The notes under the pieces: model-generated
What the model was told of the DNA's origin: nothing
What the model saw: only the letters and a program-made list of their open reading frames with translations
Database searches by the model: none
Shown: positions 1-9,971 of the stretch, in pieces
Numbering within the stretch: the stretch's first letter is position 1
How the letters are laid out: the number at the start of each line of letters is the position of its first letter
Position numbers and translations under genes: made by a program
DNA from: Ignavibacteria bacterium UBA4661
GTDB lineage: Bacteria > Bacteroidota > Ignavibacteria > Kapaibacteriales > UBA4661
Direction of reading: 5' to 3'
DNA length: 13,913 bases
Assembly (NCBI GenBank): GCA_002405405.1
Contig: DHLT01000111.1
Span: 1 to 13,913 of the forward strand

Positions 1-1540
1 CTCGTGCATTAATACAAAGATTCATCAGAACTTGCAAGATCTGTGTTTTGTCCACCATAATGCTTGCTGTAACGATACTGTTTTCTACCTCAAGAACAAT
101 CCCTTTGGGAAATGTTTCTTTCAAGATCTTGACAGTTTCATCCACACACTCGCTCACGTATATTTTCTTTTTCTCTCGCGTTCCACCTTTGCTAAAGAGC
201 AAAATCTGCTGTATCAGATTTGCACCACGCCACACAACGCTCTGAAGATTTTTTACTCTCTCTTTTTCTTTTGTCTCGGTTGTCTTACTCTCGATCAGTT
301 GCAATCCCGTCAGCAATGAAGCTAAGATGTTATTCATATCATGTGCAATGCCCCCCGCCAACATACCAAGACTATCCATACGTTGCATACGTAACACCTG
401 TAGTTCGACTGATTTCTGCTGGGTGATATTGCGCATAATAGTCTGAAAACCCGTACATTCTCCCCGCTCATTATATGTATTGGTATAGGTATGCTCGGTA
501 TATACTTTATGTCCGTCTTTATGAATCCACACCAACTCACGGGGTTGCTCTAAGAATACACCATGTTGCTCATAATACTCCCAAAATGCCTTCACTGATC
601 GGGCTGATTCACCATCCAGAATATTAATAGCTAGGTGCTGATTGTCATAATACTCTTGAGGTGTGTAGCCGGTAATACCAACAATCGAAGGGCTGATAAA
701 TCTGTGTGTTCCATCTATATTGACAATCACAATAGCATCTTTTGCTTGTTCTACCAACATTCGGTGTATCTTTTCACTCTCACGCAATTGAAATTCTACA
801 GTCTTTTGATGTGTAATGTCTTGCAGTGCTCCATACACTTTGACGACATGCCCATCATCAAAAATAGGAGTAGCTTTGGCATGAAGAAAGAGTCGTTTAC
901 CCGATGAGAGTACTGCTTCTAATTCAATATCCAAGGACACTCCTTGCAATAGATTGTCAAATGCTTGTTGAAAGTGTTCTTGACTGGCGGGCAACAAATA
1001 TCCCTTAATTACCTCTACCGTTAGAGGCACAGAGTCGTCAGTCTCAAATATCTCATACATGCCATGTGTACAGGTCAGTTGGAGTGTTCGAGCATCTAAT
1101 TCACATCCACCGATTTTTGCAAGCGACGACATTGCATCAAAAATGTGATTGTCACCCTCAACTTTTGCAGCAGCATTTCTCTGCTGAGTAATATCAATAG
1201 TGATTCCTCCAACATTATACGATGTGCCATCATAATTACGAAGAGGGAATTTCAGCACTGTGAAATATTTGATGCCATGGGGGGGTGCAATATGATCATT
1301 AAACACCTGCAATGAGAGTGTATTGCGTACCAAAGCATCTTGATGACTAAACCGTAATGCCTCAGCTTCAGGCATGACCATTGATAGCTTTCTACTAATG
1401 AGTTCTTCAGCTGGTTTCCCCAAAAGTCGGTACATAGCATTATTTGCCATGAGCAATGTAGTATCCTCAGCAACAATAAAAACCGGCAAGGGTATATGAT
1501 CAACAAATGCCTGAAATTGCTGAGCGTAAAAATCCTTCAT
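1..1540 (-). CDS. PAS-domain sensor histidine kinase, C-terminus beyond window edge
   Basis: Reading from an ATG at 1540 towards position 1 gives 513 open codons with no stop, so the gene is cut by the window. An in-frame TGA lies 14 codons upstream and no other start codon lies between, which fixes the start; no clear Shine-Dalgarno is seen. Three PAS domains end in DIT/NIT motifs near residues 116, 241 and 371. They are followed by a HisKA H-box, GGIAHDMNN, with the phosphoacceptor His at about 400, then [17 protein letters not shown] and the beginning of the ATPase domain (VLMNLCINAR). There is no membrane segment or signal peptide, so it is a cytosolic kinase. It follows the large hybrid kinase on the same strand after 168 bases and may be co-transcribed. 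Its domains match PAS5, PAS6, PAS9 and the core of that neighbour. Whether it also ends in a receiver cannot be seen. Ligand unknown. Confidence 0.9.
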   Translation of the reverse strand, partial: MKDFYAQQFQAFVDHIPLPVFIVAEDTTLLMANNAMYRLLGKPAEELISRKLSMVMPEAEALRFSHQDALVRNTLSLQVFNDHIAPPHGIKYFTVLKFPLRNYDGTSYNVGGITIDITQQRNAAAKVEGDNHIFDAMSSLAKIGGCELDARTLQLTCTHGMYEIFETDDSVPLTVEVIKGYLLPASQEHFQQAFDNLLQGVSLDIELEAVLSSGKRLFLHAKATPIFDDGHVVKVYGALQDITHQKTVEFQLRESEKIHRMLVEQAKDAIVIVNIDGTHRFISPSIVGITGYTPQEYYDNQHLAINILDGESARSVKAFWEYYEQHGVFLEQPRELVWIHKDGHKVYTEHTYTNTYNERGECTGFQTIMRNITQQKSVELQVLRMQRMDSLGMLAGGIAHDMNNILASLLTGLQLIESKTTETKEKERVKNLQSVVWRGANLIQQILLFSKGGTREKKKIYVSECVDETVKILKETFPKGIVLEVENSIVTASIMVDKTQILQVLMNLCINAR

Positions 1541-1708
1541 ACGTGGTACAAAACAATGATGACAGAAGCATATTTTAGATGCTCATGGGGTGATGAATTT
1601 ATAAAAGAACCAAAGGAAACTATGACAAATAATAAAATTGCTCTTTGTTCTTCGGCGTGAAAACACCCTACATAAAATATTTATAGAAATCAATATAAAA
1701 TACCGTAT

Positions 1709-4700
1709 CTATTTTTCCGACAGAAATAGTTTGACGATTTGCAGAAGATCTTTGATATCGTATGGCTTACTCATAATTGCATCAACTTCCAATGATTGCA
1801 GAATGCGGAATCGATCAGAATCCAAGAAACCCGTAACAGCTATAATTTTAATATTCGGTCGAATTTTTCTCAGCTCTACAATTGTTGCTAACCCATCTAG
1901 TACAGGCATTTGCATATCAACAACTGCCAATGCGATTGTGGTATGTGCCTGTGCAAAAAGTGCAACTCCCTGTTCGCCATTATGAGCAATTGCAACATCA
2001 TAACCATGCAATTCTAATGAGTCTGCAAGCATATCAAGCACCAATTCTTCATCGTCGATAATAAGAATTGTTTCACCCTTACCTTGCAATATTGATTGAA
2101 CGCCATAGGTCATATAATCTGCTATCGGCATCGTATCCTCGACAGGTATGTACACATGAAATACTGTCCCGCGACCAAATTCGCTTTCTACATCAATAAA
2201 ACCTCCATGATTTTTGACAATACCATACACTGTCGTCAAACCCAAACCTGTTCCCTTATGCTCTGCTTTTGTTGTAAAGAATGGCTCAAATATTTTCTCT
2301 TTTATTTCTTTCGACATACCGATACCCGTATCGGCAACCGATATATGGAGATACTGCCCTGCTCGAGCATCGATGAGGGGCAATGTATTATCATCGGAGA
2401 GGACTGTTGTTTGAATCCCTACAGTGATATTTCCCCCTTGAGGCATAGCATCACGCGCATTAATCAGTAAGTTCATCAGCACTTGATGCATTTGATTAGG
2501 ATCAACAAATACTTCCGATATATGATCGCTTTCTTGAACCTGTACATGAATATCTTTGGGAAATGTTTCCCGCACCAAATGAATAATTTCTTTGATGAGA
2601 AGCATTGGTTGAAGGTGCTGTCGCTCTTGGTTGCCACCTTTGCTGAATAGAAGAATTTGTTTCACCAAGTTTGCACCACGCCACACAACATCTTGCATCG
2701 ATTGTATCCTGACGAGGTCTTTACCTGTAGCTTTTATTTCCAAGAGTTGGAGACCCGCAATCAGTGGTGTGAGAATATTATTCATATCATGCGCAATCCC
2801 GCCGGCAAGCATACCTATGCTATCCATACGTTGCATTCGCATCATCTGCATTTCGGTTTGTTTTTGTCGCGTAATATCACGCGCTATGGATTGAAAACCA
2901 CTGACCACACCATTTTGGTCATAAATATTCACAAAAGAGTGCTCGGCACGAATGATATGCCCTTGTTTATGAATCCACATAAACTCCAAAACTTTTTCAG
3001 GGAATACACCATGCTTGTGATAATGCTCCCAGAACTCCGTGAAGATCTGAACCGATTCCTGTGTTAAGGTTTTTGTTGGTAGTGTCGGATCAGCATAATA
3101 TTCCTCAGGTGTGTAGCCAAACATCTCTTTTGAGGCAGGGCTGACAAATCGCATTGTACCGGTAACATCAACAATAACAATTGCATCTTTGGATTGCTGA
3201 ACAAGTGAGCGATACTGTTGTTCACTTTCGCGTACTTTGTTCTCCGCTTTCTTTTGGTGAGTAATATCGAAATTGACTCCAATCAAATGCTTCGTTGAGT
3301 GTAAAGTGCCTTGCTCAAAAGTTTTTGCAACAACACGGATATTTCTGACTTCACCGGTTTCACCATGCACAATACGAAATTCGGCATCCAGTGGCTCGCC
3401 TGACTCAACAGCACGGGCAATAGCATCATTGATATACTCCAAATCTTCAGGAAAAACAGATTGCTCAAAGGCTTCGTACGCACCGCTAAAATCATACGAT
3501 TTCCGACCATACAACCGGAACATAGATTCATCCCAGATCAAAAAGTCATTGGTGATATCCCAATCCCACACACCAAACCCAGCCGCCTCGACTGCTAATT
3601 GCAGTCGGTCTTCACTCATACGCAATTGCTCTATAGAAAGTTTTTGATCGGTGATATCAATAGCAAAACCCACTCGCCTACCATCGGACAATTCCACACC
3701 CGACCATAGAATATCAATCTCTCGTCCGTCTTTGGTATACATGTGTAATTCATGCCATTCCTGCGACCATGATTCCAGCGCATTAACTGCTTCCTGACGA
3801 TATAATTCATCAGGGAAAATATGTTGGCGGATATCCTCAAGTGAAATTGCAGCTAATTCTTCGGCATTCCACCCCATGCGCTGTTCAAACTCTTTATTAG
3901 AGAAAATCGGCACTCCTTCACGACTGATCACTAATGTCATGACGGGAATCCGTTCAAAAAGAATGGATAACAGTTCCGTTTGTAATCGAAGTTCTCGGTC
4001 GCGCATGCGCTCTTTTGTAACATCTTGAAAAGCTCCAAAAACTTTGGTTATAACACCATTCTCATAAAATGGCTTACCGACAGCACGAACGATTTTTGCA
4101 TTCTGTTGGGCGGTAATAAAATCAACTTCAACATCAAACTCTTGCCCTTTGAGTGCATTGCCTACGGCTTCGATAATAACCGCTCGACTATGTGGTGCAT
4201 AGAAACTGATTGCATCCTCGACATTGCTATCAAAGTCATCCTCTACCCCATAAATTTTATACACTTCTTTCGTCCACGATACCCGCATTGTCTTGACATC
4301 CAACTCCCAACCTCCGACTGTTGCAATCGCACTCATTTCATTAAGTAATCGCTCGTTTTCAAGAATTTTGTTTCTGATGTTTACCTGATCGGTAATATCA
4401 ATCGATATCCCACCAATAGCATCAATACTCCCATCGGCATTCGGGATGGGGAATTTAATCGTTGTATAATGGTGTGGTACTCCATTAAATTCCACGGATT
4501 CAGAAAACTCTTGCGTTACTCCTTGAAGAATCACTTGCTCGTTTTGTGCATGAAAATATGCCACTTGATCTTGAGGGAATAAATCAGATAAGCGAGAACC
4601 CAATACTTCATTTTCCGATTTACCAAATAGTGCACAGAACTTGTTATTACCAATGCGAATCTTATCCTCTTTATCTACCACATATAGTAGCATAGGAGCA

Positions 4701-6634
4701 TTACTGATAAACTCTTGAAATGTTGTTTCTACACGTGACAAGCTTTCACGAATGAGAACTTCTTCGGTGATATCACGCATGATCGAAAGAACTCCGGCAG
4801 GCGATTCATCTTCGTTATAAATCAGACGTGCATTGACACTTACGATAATATGCTTACCGAACTTATTGATCTCGCGCCACTCACCCTGATAGACACCCCC
4901 TTGTATCAATTGGCGGTAGATTTCGTCTGCTTCTTCTTTTCGTTGAGTATGAAGATTAAGATACTGCCCTATCATTTCATCAGCCGTCCAGCCAAAGATG
5001 TTTTCTGTGCTTTTATTCCAATACTGTACACTTCCCTGCATATCGGTAAAGACAACACCGTCATGAATATGAGCCAAAATAAACGCATCAAGATAGAGCT
5101 CTTGCTCCACCTTGCGTCGCTCAGTAATATCAATAGCAATCGTACCAACAGAAAGTTTTTTCTCTTGAATCGGCAAAGGGAACTTAATAGTGTGGTAGAT
5201 ATGACGTTTATTTTTAATGACAAAAGAACGTTCAAACTCAACCGATTTTCCTGATCGTATGATGTCATCATTTTGGGCGAGAATAAGCTGCGCAGTGTCT
5301 TCGTCAATCAGTTCTCGAATATTCTTTGACACCACACCGGAAATATTCGGAAGAATACTATTAGCATTTGAGTTTGCCATCTCAATAATACCCTGCTCAT
5401 CGACAACGAACATCGGCATGGGTGCATGTTTCAGAAATTGCTCGAACATCGATTGCGTAGCATGCAATCTTTGCTGAAGAACTACCCGCTCGGTAATGTT
5501 GCGACAAATAACAATGAGTACATCGTCATCATCAATACGCATTCTTGTCCAATTCAACTCAACAATAAGTTCTTCTCCATGTTTCGTGCGGTGTACGACT
5601 TGTGTATGCTCATGAGCCGAATGCAGCCAATCGTTGCGATTAAATTCTTCTGCTACAACAAAAAGATCCTTCACATGCAATCCTGCAAGCTCCTCAGAAG
5701 TATATCCATATTGCTCCAATGCACTACTATTTGCATCAAGACAATGGAGTGTCTGAGCATGACATATCCATACCGGCTCCGGTATTCCTTGAAAAAGCAG
5801 GCGGTACTTTTCTTCAATCTTCGCCACCGCTTTTCGAGCTTGGTGGTGTTGCGTAATATCACGGAAATTAAGAACAGTTCCAATGACTGCTCGATTCACA
5901 TTAAACAACGGACAGGCGGCATCCTCGATATAATATTCTTGACCATGTTTTCCGCTGAGAATAATATCGTCAGACGGCATATCAACACGCTCACCTGTCC
6001 GAAGTACTGCAGCAATAGGATTTTCAAATGTTGCATTGGTATGTGCTGATCGCAATATCAAGAGTTGCTCGATCGGCACACCAAGGGCATCAGCTTGAAG
6101 CCACCCTGTCAGCCGTTCAGCTTCAGGATTGAGAAAGGTAACCATTCCTCGGTGGTCCGTAGCAATGACAGCATCGCCTATATTCTGCAGGATCGCTTCA
6201 AGTAGTTGGTGGTGAAGTAAAAATTGCTGGCGCAATGTATGCTGGCGTATGACAATTTCAACACTTGCAAAGAGCTTTCCATAATTAATCGGTTTCAGCA
6301 CAAAGCCTGACACTTCAATAGCCGTACACCGCTCTACGGTTGCCTCGCTTGCCTCTTCCTCTAGAAACAGAATGGGCATGCCATATTGTTTAAAGAGAAT
6401 TGATGCCAGAGCAATACAATCCCACTCTTGCTGAAGAGCAATGTCAATACACGCAACATCGACAGTAGGGGTAGTTGATGCAATCTGAAGCGTAGCCTCT
6501 ACTGTATCAACAACACCGACAACCATATATTCATGGAGCTTGAATTGCTGAACGAGATCATCAATTAAAACGACATCGGAAGACAAAATAAGAACTCGTC
6601 TCACTTGCGCAGGAAGTATGTAGTGTGGTAACAT
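1709..6634 (-). CDS. Multi-PAS hybrid histidine kinase with N- and C-terminal receiver domains
   Basis: A 1641-residue soluble hybrid kinase. Residues 1-135 are receiver-like (ACID with Asp64, and FVLKPI), but the acidic pair is replaced by VLILSSD and the Thr/Ser of the switch region is missing (PILFLEEE), so it is probably degenerate. Nine PAS domains follow, ending in DIT/NIT/DVT motifs near residues 259, 379, 502, 621, 746, 871, 993, 1123 and 1253. HisKA carries GGIAHDMNN with His1282. The ATPase has an N-box ([11 protein letters not shown]1392), DTGIGM, EPFFTTK and GTGLGL, all intact. The C-terminal receiver (about 1520-1641) has LIIDDEE, the phospho-Asp in VVDMQMP (Asp1573) and MSKPYD, so it looks active. 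No membrane segment. Phosphate should pass His1282 to Asp1573 and then to a phosphotransfer partner not in this window. PAS3 and PAS5 are alike ([25 protein letters not shown]). Signal unknown. Confidence 0.95.
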   Translation of the reverse strand: MLPHYILPAQVRRVLILSSDVVLIDDLVQQFKLHEYMVVGVVDTVEATLQIASTTPTVDVACIDIALQQEWDCIALASILFKQYGMPILFLEEEASEATVERCTAIEVSGFVLKPINYGKLFASVEIVIRQHTLRQQFLLHHQLLEAILQNIGDAVIATDHRGMVTFLNPEAERLTGWLQADALGVPIEQLLILRSAHTNATFENPIAAVLRTGERVDMPSDDIILSGKHGQEYYIEDAACPLFNVNRAVIGTVLNFRDITQHHQARKAVAKIEEKYRLLFQGIPEPVWICHAQTLHCLDANSSALEQYGYTSEELAGLHVKDLFVVAEEFNRNDWLHSAHEHTQVVHRTKHGEELIVELNWTRMRIDDDDVLIVICRNITERVVLQQRLHATQSMFEQFLKHAPMPMFVVDEQGIIEMANSNANSILPNISGVVSKNIRELIDEDTAQLILAQNDDIIRSGKSVEFERSFVIKNKRHIYHTIKFPLPIQEKKLSVGTIAIDITERRKVEQELYLDAFILAHIHDGVVFTDMQGSVQYWNKSTENIFGWTADEMIGQYLNLHTQRKEEADEIYRQLIQGGVYQGEWREINKFGKHIIVSVNARLIYNEDESPAGVLSIMRDITEEVLIRESLSRVETTFQEFISNAPMLLYVVDKEDKIRIGNNKFCALFGKSENEVLGSRLSDLFPQDQVAYFHAQNEQVILQGVTQEFSESVEFNGVPHHYTTIKFPIPNADGSIDAIGGISIDITDQVNIRNKILENERLLNEMSAIATVGGWELDVKTMRVSWTKEVYKIYGVEDDFDSNVEDAISFYAPHSRAVIIEAVGNALKGQEFDVEVDFITAQQNAKIVRAVGKPFYENGVITKVFGAFQDVTKERMRDRELRLQTELLSILFERIPVMTLVISREGVPIFSNKEFEQRMGWNAEELAAISLEDIRQHIFPDELYRQEAVNALESWSQEWHELHMYTKDGREIDILWSGVELSDGRRVGFAIDITDQKLSIEQLRMSEDRLQLAVEAAGFGVWDWDITNDFLIWDESMFRLYGRKSYDFSGAYEAFEQSVFPEDLEYINDAIARAVESGEPLDAEFRIVHGETGEVRNIRVVAKTFEQGTLHSTKHLIGVNFDITHQKKAENKVRESEQQYRSLVQQSKDAIVIVDVTGTMRFVSPASKEMFGYTPEEYYADPTLPTKTLTQESVQIFTEFWEHYHKHGVFPEKVLEFMWIHKQGHIIRAEHSFVNIYDQNGVVSGFQSIARDITRQKQTEMQMMRMQRMDSIGMLAGGIAHDMNNILTPLIAGLQLLEIKATGKDLVRIQSMQDVVWRGANLVKQILLFSKGGNQERQHLQPMLLIKEIIHLVRETFPKDIHVQVQESDHISEVFVDPNQMHQVLMNLLINARDAMPQGGNITVGIQTTVLSDDNTLPLIDARAGQYLHISVADTGIGMSKEIKEKIFEPFFTTKAEHKGTGLGLTTVYGIVKNHGGFIDVESEFGRGTVFHVYIPVEDTMPIADYMTYGVQSILQGKGETILIIDDEELVLDMLADSLELHGYDVAIAHNGEQGVALFAQAHTTIALAVVDMQMPVLDGLATIVELRKIRPNIKIIAVTGFLDSDRFRILQSLEVDAIMSKPYDIKDLLQIVKLFLSEK

Positions 6635-6662
6635 GATGGAACTTTGATAAGTATATGGTGTT

Positions 6663-6676
6663 ATAGCATATGCTAT
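6663..6676. promoter_or_regulatory. Perfect 14-bp palindrome upstream of the hybrid kinase
   Basis: ATAGCATATGCTAT is a perfect 14-bp palindrome whose near edge is 28 bases upstream of the kinase ATG at 6634, in the 310-base region between the two divergent signalling units. Its size and place suit an operator for a dimeric regulator of the minus-strand kinase, but no regulator gene is adjacent. A single palindrome of this length in AT-rich DNA can also occur by chance. Confidence 0.3.
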
Positions 6677-6797
6677 GATTCGTGATATATCAATGGGTGT
6701 GAGGGTGTGACAGATTCAATGTTTTTGATATAGAAAACTTTGTTGATACAATCTCGTACAATACGCGGATATGCAATAGAGTAGCCTACTGTGGTTC

Positions 6798-6825
6798 TTG
6801 ACGAAGTTCTTACTGAAAATACAAA
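6798..6825 (+). promoter_or_regulatory. Candidate promoter for the 7TM sensor / thioredoxin operon
   Basis: TTGACG (6798-6803) is followed after 16 bases by TACAAA (6820-6825), a sigma70-like pair about 120 bases before the ATG at 6945. Slightly downstream, AACCTTTG (6833-6840) is one base from the Bacteroidota -7 consensus TAnnTTTG, so the true start could lie there. The rest of the intergenic stretch 6635-6944 shows no gene. Assignment is by motif only. Confidence 0.3.
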
Positions 6826-6944
6826 GAGTTTTAAACCTTTGTGAGAAATTCAGTATCTCTTATTTTGCTGTTGTGCTACAGCTATCGAGTCCTCGCCAGT
6901 AGTTCGGCTCTTTCGATGCTTTTACCCTTTAGCAACACCTACAC

Positions 6945-8600
6945 ATGAATTTGCCTTTGTCATCTTGCTCTTACCGTTGCCTACACAATGCTCTAGGATT
7001 ATTGTGCGTTTTGTTCTCTATGATCATCTGCGGAAAAGAAGTCTCCGCGTATCAAATCCACAGAGGGGAAGCCTCTACGTATCAAAATAGCACTCCTCAA
7101 GATTCAGTAGCAGTGATTGGTGCAGAAGATATTTCATGGGAGAAACGCGGACTACGTTTTACAAACTTTCCTTCACTTGATCTTGCAAACAAAGGCTGGC
7201 GATTTACCCCTCATCTGGATGCCAATCTCTTAGACACTACCGACATTGCCCGCAGTACTGTTCTTCAATCGCTCCCTCAATCATATGTTTCCATCAGTAG
7301 TGCTATAGATTCATCCCGACAATATATGGGGTGGTACTATTTACGATTTCGCGTGAAAAGCAATTTGCACAAGCGTGCCCTCTCACTTGTAACCTCTATG
7401 GTTGGTGCTTATGATGTTTTCATTGATGGTCGGCACATGGGCAGCTATGGCAAAACAGCTCTCGATCATGAATCTGAACAATTGGACTCTTATGGACAAT
7501 ACATTATTCGCTCGATTCATCTCACCGGGGATTCTACCATAACCCATGTCATTGCTTTTCGGTACTCCGCCTTTCGTATCGAACACCTCTATAAAAAATT
7601 AGGGGGCGGCTTACTACCCCGTGAGTTTGGTGTTCGTGCAGTGTTATCATACCCCGAAAAAGTTAAAAATTATTACGACTATGAGCGTTCCATTTTACTC
7701 TCCGGTGGTGTTGTTGCCGGTATACCACTCTTAATGATTTTTATTCACTTGTTCTTTTATATCGCCGACCGAAATGACCGATCCCAACTCTATCTCTGCT
7801 TATACAATGTTTTCAGCACCATTGTTGGTTTTTCCTCTATTCTTGGCAGAATTCATATTGGGCAGTCGATTGAAACCGCCAGTATCGCTAATATCTTCTT
7901 TTCTATCCTCGGTACACCTCTTATTGCCTCGCTCCTGATCCTTGTGCCATCAATGTTTCAGATTCGGTATTCTCTCATTCGTACCGGCATTCAGGTATCT
8001 GCCATTCTTGGTGTTATTCTGTTACCGCTCATTACTCGTTTTACCCGTACAGAACTGTTTCCCCTGCATTGGATTTTAATTGCCTTTTACGTAATTCTTC
8101 TGATCGAAGTGATTATTGTTTCCATACGTGTTATCAGGTTGCGTCAGCAAGAAAGTACTGTTGTCGGAATTGGTATTTTCTTCATGGCAGTTGGCTTGCT
8201 CAGTAGCATATATCCGATATTAAATGGGACTATTTTTTCTAACCGCAGTATTTTGATGTATGTCTTCGGTTATGTTGTTTTCTACACGGCATTACCAGTG
8301 ACATTTTTAATCGTTACAGGTTTGCGTTTCTTCCACCAAAAACAAGAACTTCACGAAAGCCGTCAATCGCTTGCTATTACGAATGAACAATTACTCCCTG
8401 CCAATCAACCGCTGGAGAGCCGTGTAGAAGAACGAACACAACAGCTTAGCGATGCTTACGAAGAAGTACAACGACAACTTGATCTGCTTGACGATCAAGC
8501 ACGAGAAATCGAAGTTATCAATAGCGCACTTTCAGAATCGAACGCTCATCTTGAAGAGAAGAATTATGAACTACGACTTCTTAACCAAGAAAAAAATTAA
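6945..8600 (+). CDS. 7TM-DISM membrane sensor, N-terminal part of a histidine kinase cut by a nonsense codon
   Basis: 551 residues. A signal peptide (hydrophobic about 15-29, likely cleavage near EVSA35) leads into an extracytoplasmic jelly-roll-like domain (about 65-235; WYYLRFRVKS, YDVFIDGRHMGSYG) typical of 7TMR-DISM receptors. Seven membrane spans follow at roughly 250-273, 281-300, 314-337, 347-365, 374-396, 404-426 and 436-462, then a cytoplasmic coiled coil (LESRVEERTQQL and onward). The protein ends LNQEKN-stop. The codons after the TAA continue in the same frame as FLGIAAHDLKNPLTG, exactly what follows EKNE in HisKA kinases, so a GAA-to-TAA change most simply explains the break. 7TMR-DISM domains are thought to sense extracellular ligands, often carbohydrates; the ligand here is unknown. 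As written, the product has a sensor and linker but no kinase core. It heads a plus-strand run with two thioredoxin-fold genes. Confidence 0.85.
   Translation: MNLPLSSCSYRCLHNALGLLCVLFSMIICGKEVSAYQIHRGEASTYQNSTPQDSVAVIGAEDISWEKRGLRFTNFPSLDLANKGWRFTPHLDANLLDTTDIARSTVLQSLPQSYVSISSAIDSSRQYMGWYYLRFRVKSNLHKRALSLVTSMVGAYDVFIDGRHMGSYGKTALDHESEQLDSYGQYIIRSIHLTGDSTITHVIAFRYSAFRIEHLYKKLGGGLLPREFGVRAVLSYPEKVKNYYDYERSILLSGGVVAGIPLLMIFIHLFFYIADRNDRSQLYLCLYNVFSTIVGFSSILGRIHIGQSIETASIANIFFSILGTPLIASLLILVPSMFQIRYSLIRTGIQVSAILGVILLPLITRFTRTELFPLHWILIAFYVILLIEVIIVSIRVIRLRQQESTVVGIGIFFMAVGLLSSIYPILNGTIFSNRSILMYVFGYVVFYTALPVTFLIVTGLRFFHQKQELHESRQSLAITNEQLLPANQPLESRVEERTQQLSDAYEEVQRQLDLLDDQAREIEVINSALSESNAHLEEKNYELRLLNQEKN
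8598..8600 (+). other. In-frame TAA splitting the sensor kinase
   Basis: Codon 552 of the locus reads TAA between EKN and FLGIAAHDLKNPL. The upstream and downstream halves share one frame (6945 to 9296 is 784 codons including the final stop), so a single substitution, not an indel, accounts for it. TAA is used as a normal stop at 9916-9918 and 10623-10625, so a changed genetic code is unlikely. Confidence 0.85.
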
Positions 8601-8636
8601 TTTCTTGGCATAGCCGCCCATGACCTGAAAAACCCC

Positions 8637-9296
8637 TTGACCGGTATCAGTTTATCGGTAGAAATCATTGCAAAAAAAATTGAGCGTAATGACTCTACTA
8701 TGGATATTCTTCCTCGTCTTACCGACATCAGTCGTACTGTACAACGTATGCAAGCAATCATTACCGGACTTCTCAATACGAGTGTACTTGATTCCGGTAA
8801 TCTTCAATACCACTTCACCCATGAAAGACTTGGCTACATTCTTCATAAGTCTGTCAGTTCATCACGAGATTATGCTCAATCCAAAAGAATCACATTGATT
8901 CTCGAAGTACCGGCAGATAAAGAAATCTTCATCTATGTAGATCGCGATAAATTTCGAGAAGTTATGGATAACCTTATTTCCAATAGCATCAAGTATTCTC
9001 ATCCCGACACAACGGTATATGTGCGTGGTTTCTCACACGACAACCGTATTCGTATTGAAGTTGTTGATCAAGGAGTTGGCATTAATCCCGAGGAAACCGA
9101 TAAGTTGTTTCAACGCTTTTCTCGATTGAGTTCGAAACCTACAGCAGGAGAAAGCTCAACAGGACTTGGACTTTCCATTGTCAAACGCTATGTTGAGGCA
9201 ATGCAAGGGCATGTTTGGGTTGAAAGTGCAGGTACCAATAAAGGAAGCAGTTTTATTGTTGAATTTCCTATTCCCCATAATAGCTCTTCAATCTGA
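8637..9296 (+). CDS. Detached histidine kinase catalytic half (probable pseudogene fragment)
   Basis: This is the in-frame continuation of the 7TM-DISM kinase after the TAA. Coding resemblance starts at 8601 (FLGIAAHDLKNPLTG, His at codon 8619, residue 559 of the fused protein). The first usable start after the TAA is TTG at 8637, or ATG at 8700, both beyond the phosphoacceptor His, so a re-initiated product would keep the HATPase_c domain but lose the H-box. ATPase motifs look intact: DNLISNSIKYS (N-box), VVDQGVGI (G1), FQRFSRLS (F-box) and TGLGLSIVKRYVEA (G2). It ends 13 bases before the next gene. It is functional only with read-through or if the TAA is a sequencing or assembly error; otherwise the locus is a recent pseudogene, since nothing else in it has decayed. 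Confidence 0.75.
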   Translation: MTGISLSVEIIAKKIERNDSTMDILPRLTDISRTVQRMQAIITGLLNTSVLDSGNLQYHFTHERLGYILHKSVSSSRDYAQSKRITLILEVPADKEIFIYVDRDKFREVMDNLISNSIKYSHPDTTVYVRGFSHDNRIRIEVVDQGVGINPEETDKLFQRFSRLSSKPTAGESSTGLGLSIVKRYVEAMQGHVWVESAGTNKGSSFIVEFPIPHNSSSI

Positions 9297-9309
9297 TATC
9301 GATTGAAGT

Positions 9310-9918
9310 ATGTATGTTTGCCGATCTTCCTCAATAGTCTGTACCATGTTATTTTCTGCTATATCTATGCGTTTGGTTGTGTGCAGTTTCATCATACTTT
9401 GGGCGATGACACAATGTTATCATAGAGTCTATGGTCAATCTCCCTCGAAAGATTTCTTTACTCCGCAAGTTGTGTCATTAGAACAATTGCAAGCACGTAT
9501 CACCCAGGCACGCGATACAGTTCTTGTTATCAACTTTTGGGCAACATGGTGCAAGCCCTGTATTCAGGAACTTCCTGCTTTTGAACGACTTCGCAAAGAA
9601 TATGCCGAGCACATTGGCTCGAAGCATACTCGTCCTCTTCATATCATCTTAGTAAGCTTGAATTCAGTAAAAGAAATGCGCATAGTTGAAACATTTCTTC
9701 GGAAGCGTCGCTACGGTGCAGAGTCACTCCTGCTTTCTGCCGGCAACCCCAATATTTGGATTGATGCCATTGTACCCACATGGTCGGGTGCCATTCCCGC
9801 AACATGGATTGGTCATCCCGCTTCCAACAAAAAAATATTTCATGAGGGAGAAGTAACGTATCAGGAACTTACTTCGCTTCTTGATAAGTTTGTACTATCG
9901 CTCAGCAACAAACCATAA
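9310..9918 (+). CDS. TlpA-like thiol-disulfide oxidoreductase
   Basis: A 202-residue thioredoxin-fold protein with INFWATWCKPCIQELPAF, catalytic Cys81 and Cys84 in a WCKPC motif, and a probable cis-Pro in GAIPATW. The N-terminus carries a hydrophobic export segment (about 21-35). Start codons at 9310, 9346 (Met13) and 9367 (Met20) are all in frame. Met20 gives the most classical signal peptide (MRLVVCSFIILWAM), with cleavage near VYGQ43, so the true start may be later than given. TlpA/ResA-type proteins reduce disulfides in the periplasm, for example during cytochrome c maturation, but no cytochrome genes are visible here. It lies 13 bases after the kinase locus and overlaps or closely precedes the next thioredoxin-fold gene, which suggests one transcript. 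Confidence 0.88.
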   Translation: MYVCRSSSIVCTMLFSAISMRLVVCSFIILWAMTQCYHRVYGQSPSKDFFTPQVVSLEQLQARITQARDTVLVINFWATWCKPCIQELPAFERLRKEYAEHIGSKHTRPLHIILVSLNSVKEMRIVETFLRKRRYGAESLLLSAGNPNIWIDAIVPTWSGAIPATWIGHPASNKKIFHEGEVTYQELTSLLDKFVLSLSNKP

Positions 9919-9971
9919 TGGTATATGTACCTGTGGTTTCTTTTCTTCACGTTGTTCTAAGGTGTGCAGTT

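Noticed and set aside
1541..1708. Separate promoter or terminator between the two PAS kinases
   Set aside because: No stable hairpin with a T-run and no good promoter motif could be found in these 168 bases.
1638..6049. Numerous reading frames of 60-207 codons on both strands within the hybrid kinase
   Set aside because: They overlap a 1641-residue protein with continuous domain matches and lack independent support, so they are shadows.
8590..8600. Programmed frameshift at the A7 run before the TAA
   Set aside because: The upstream and downstream halves are in the same frame, so a single slip would not restore the reading; one substitution explains it.
8598..8600. Alternative genetic code with TAA as sense
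   Set aside because: TAA ends the two thioredoxin-fold genes just downstream at normal C-termini.
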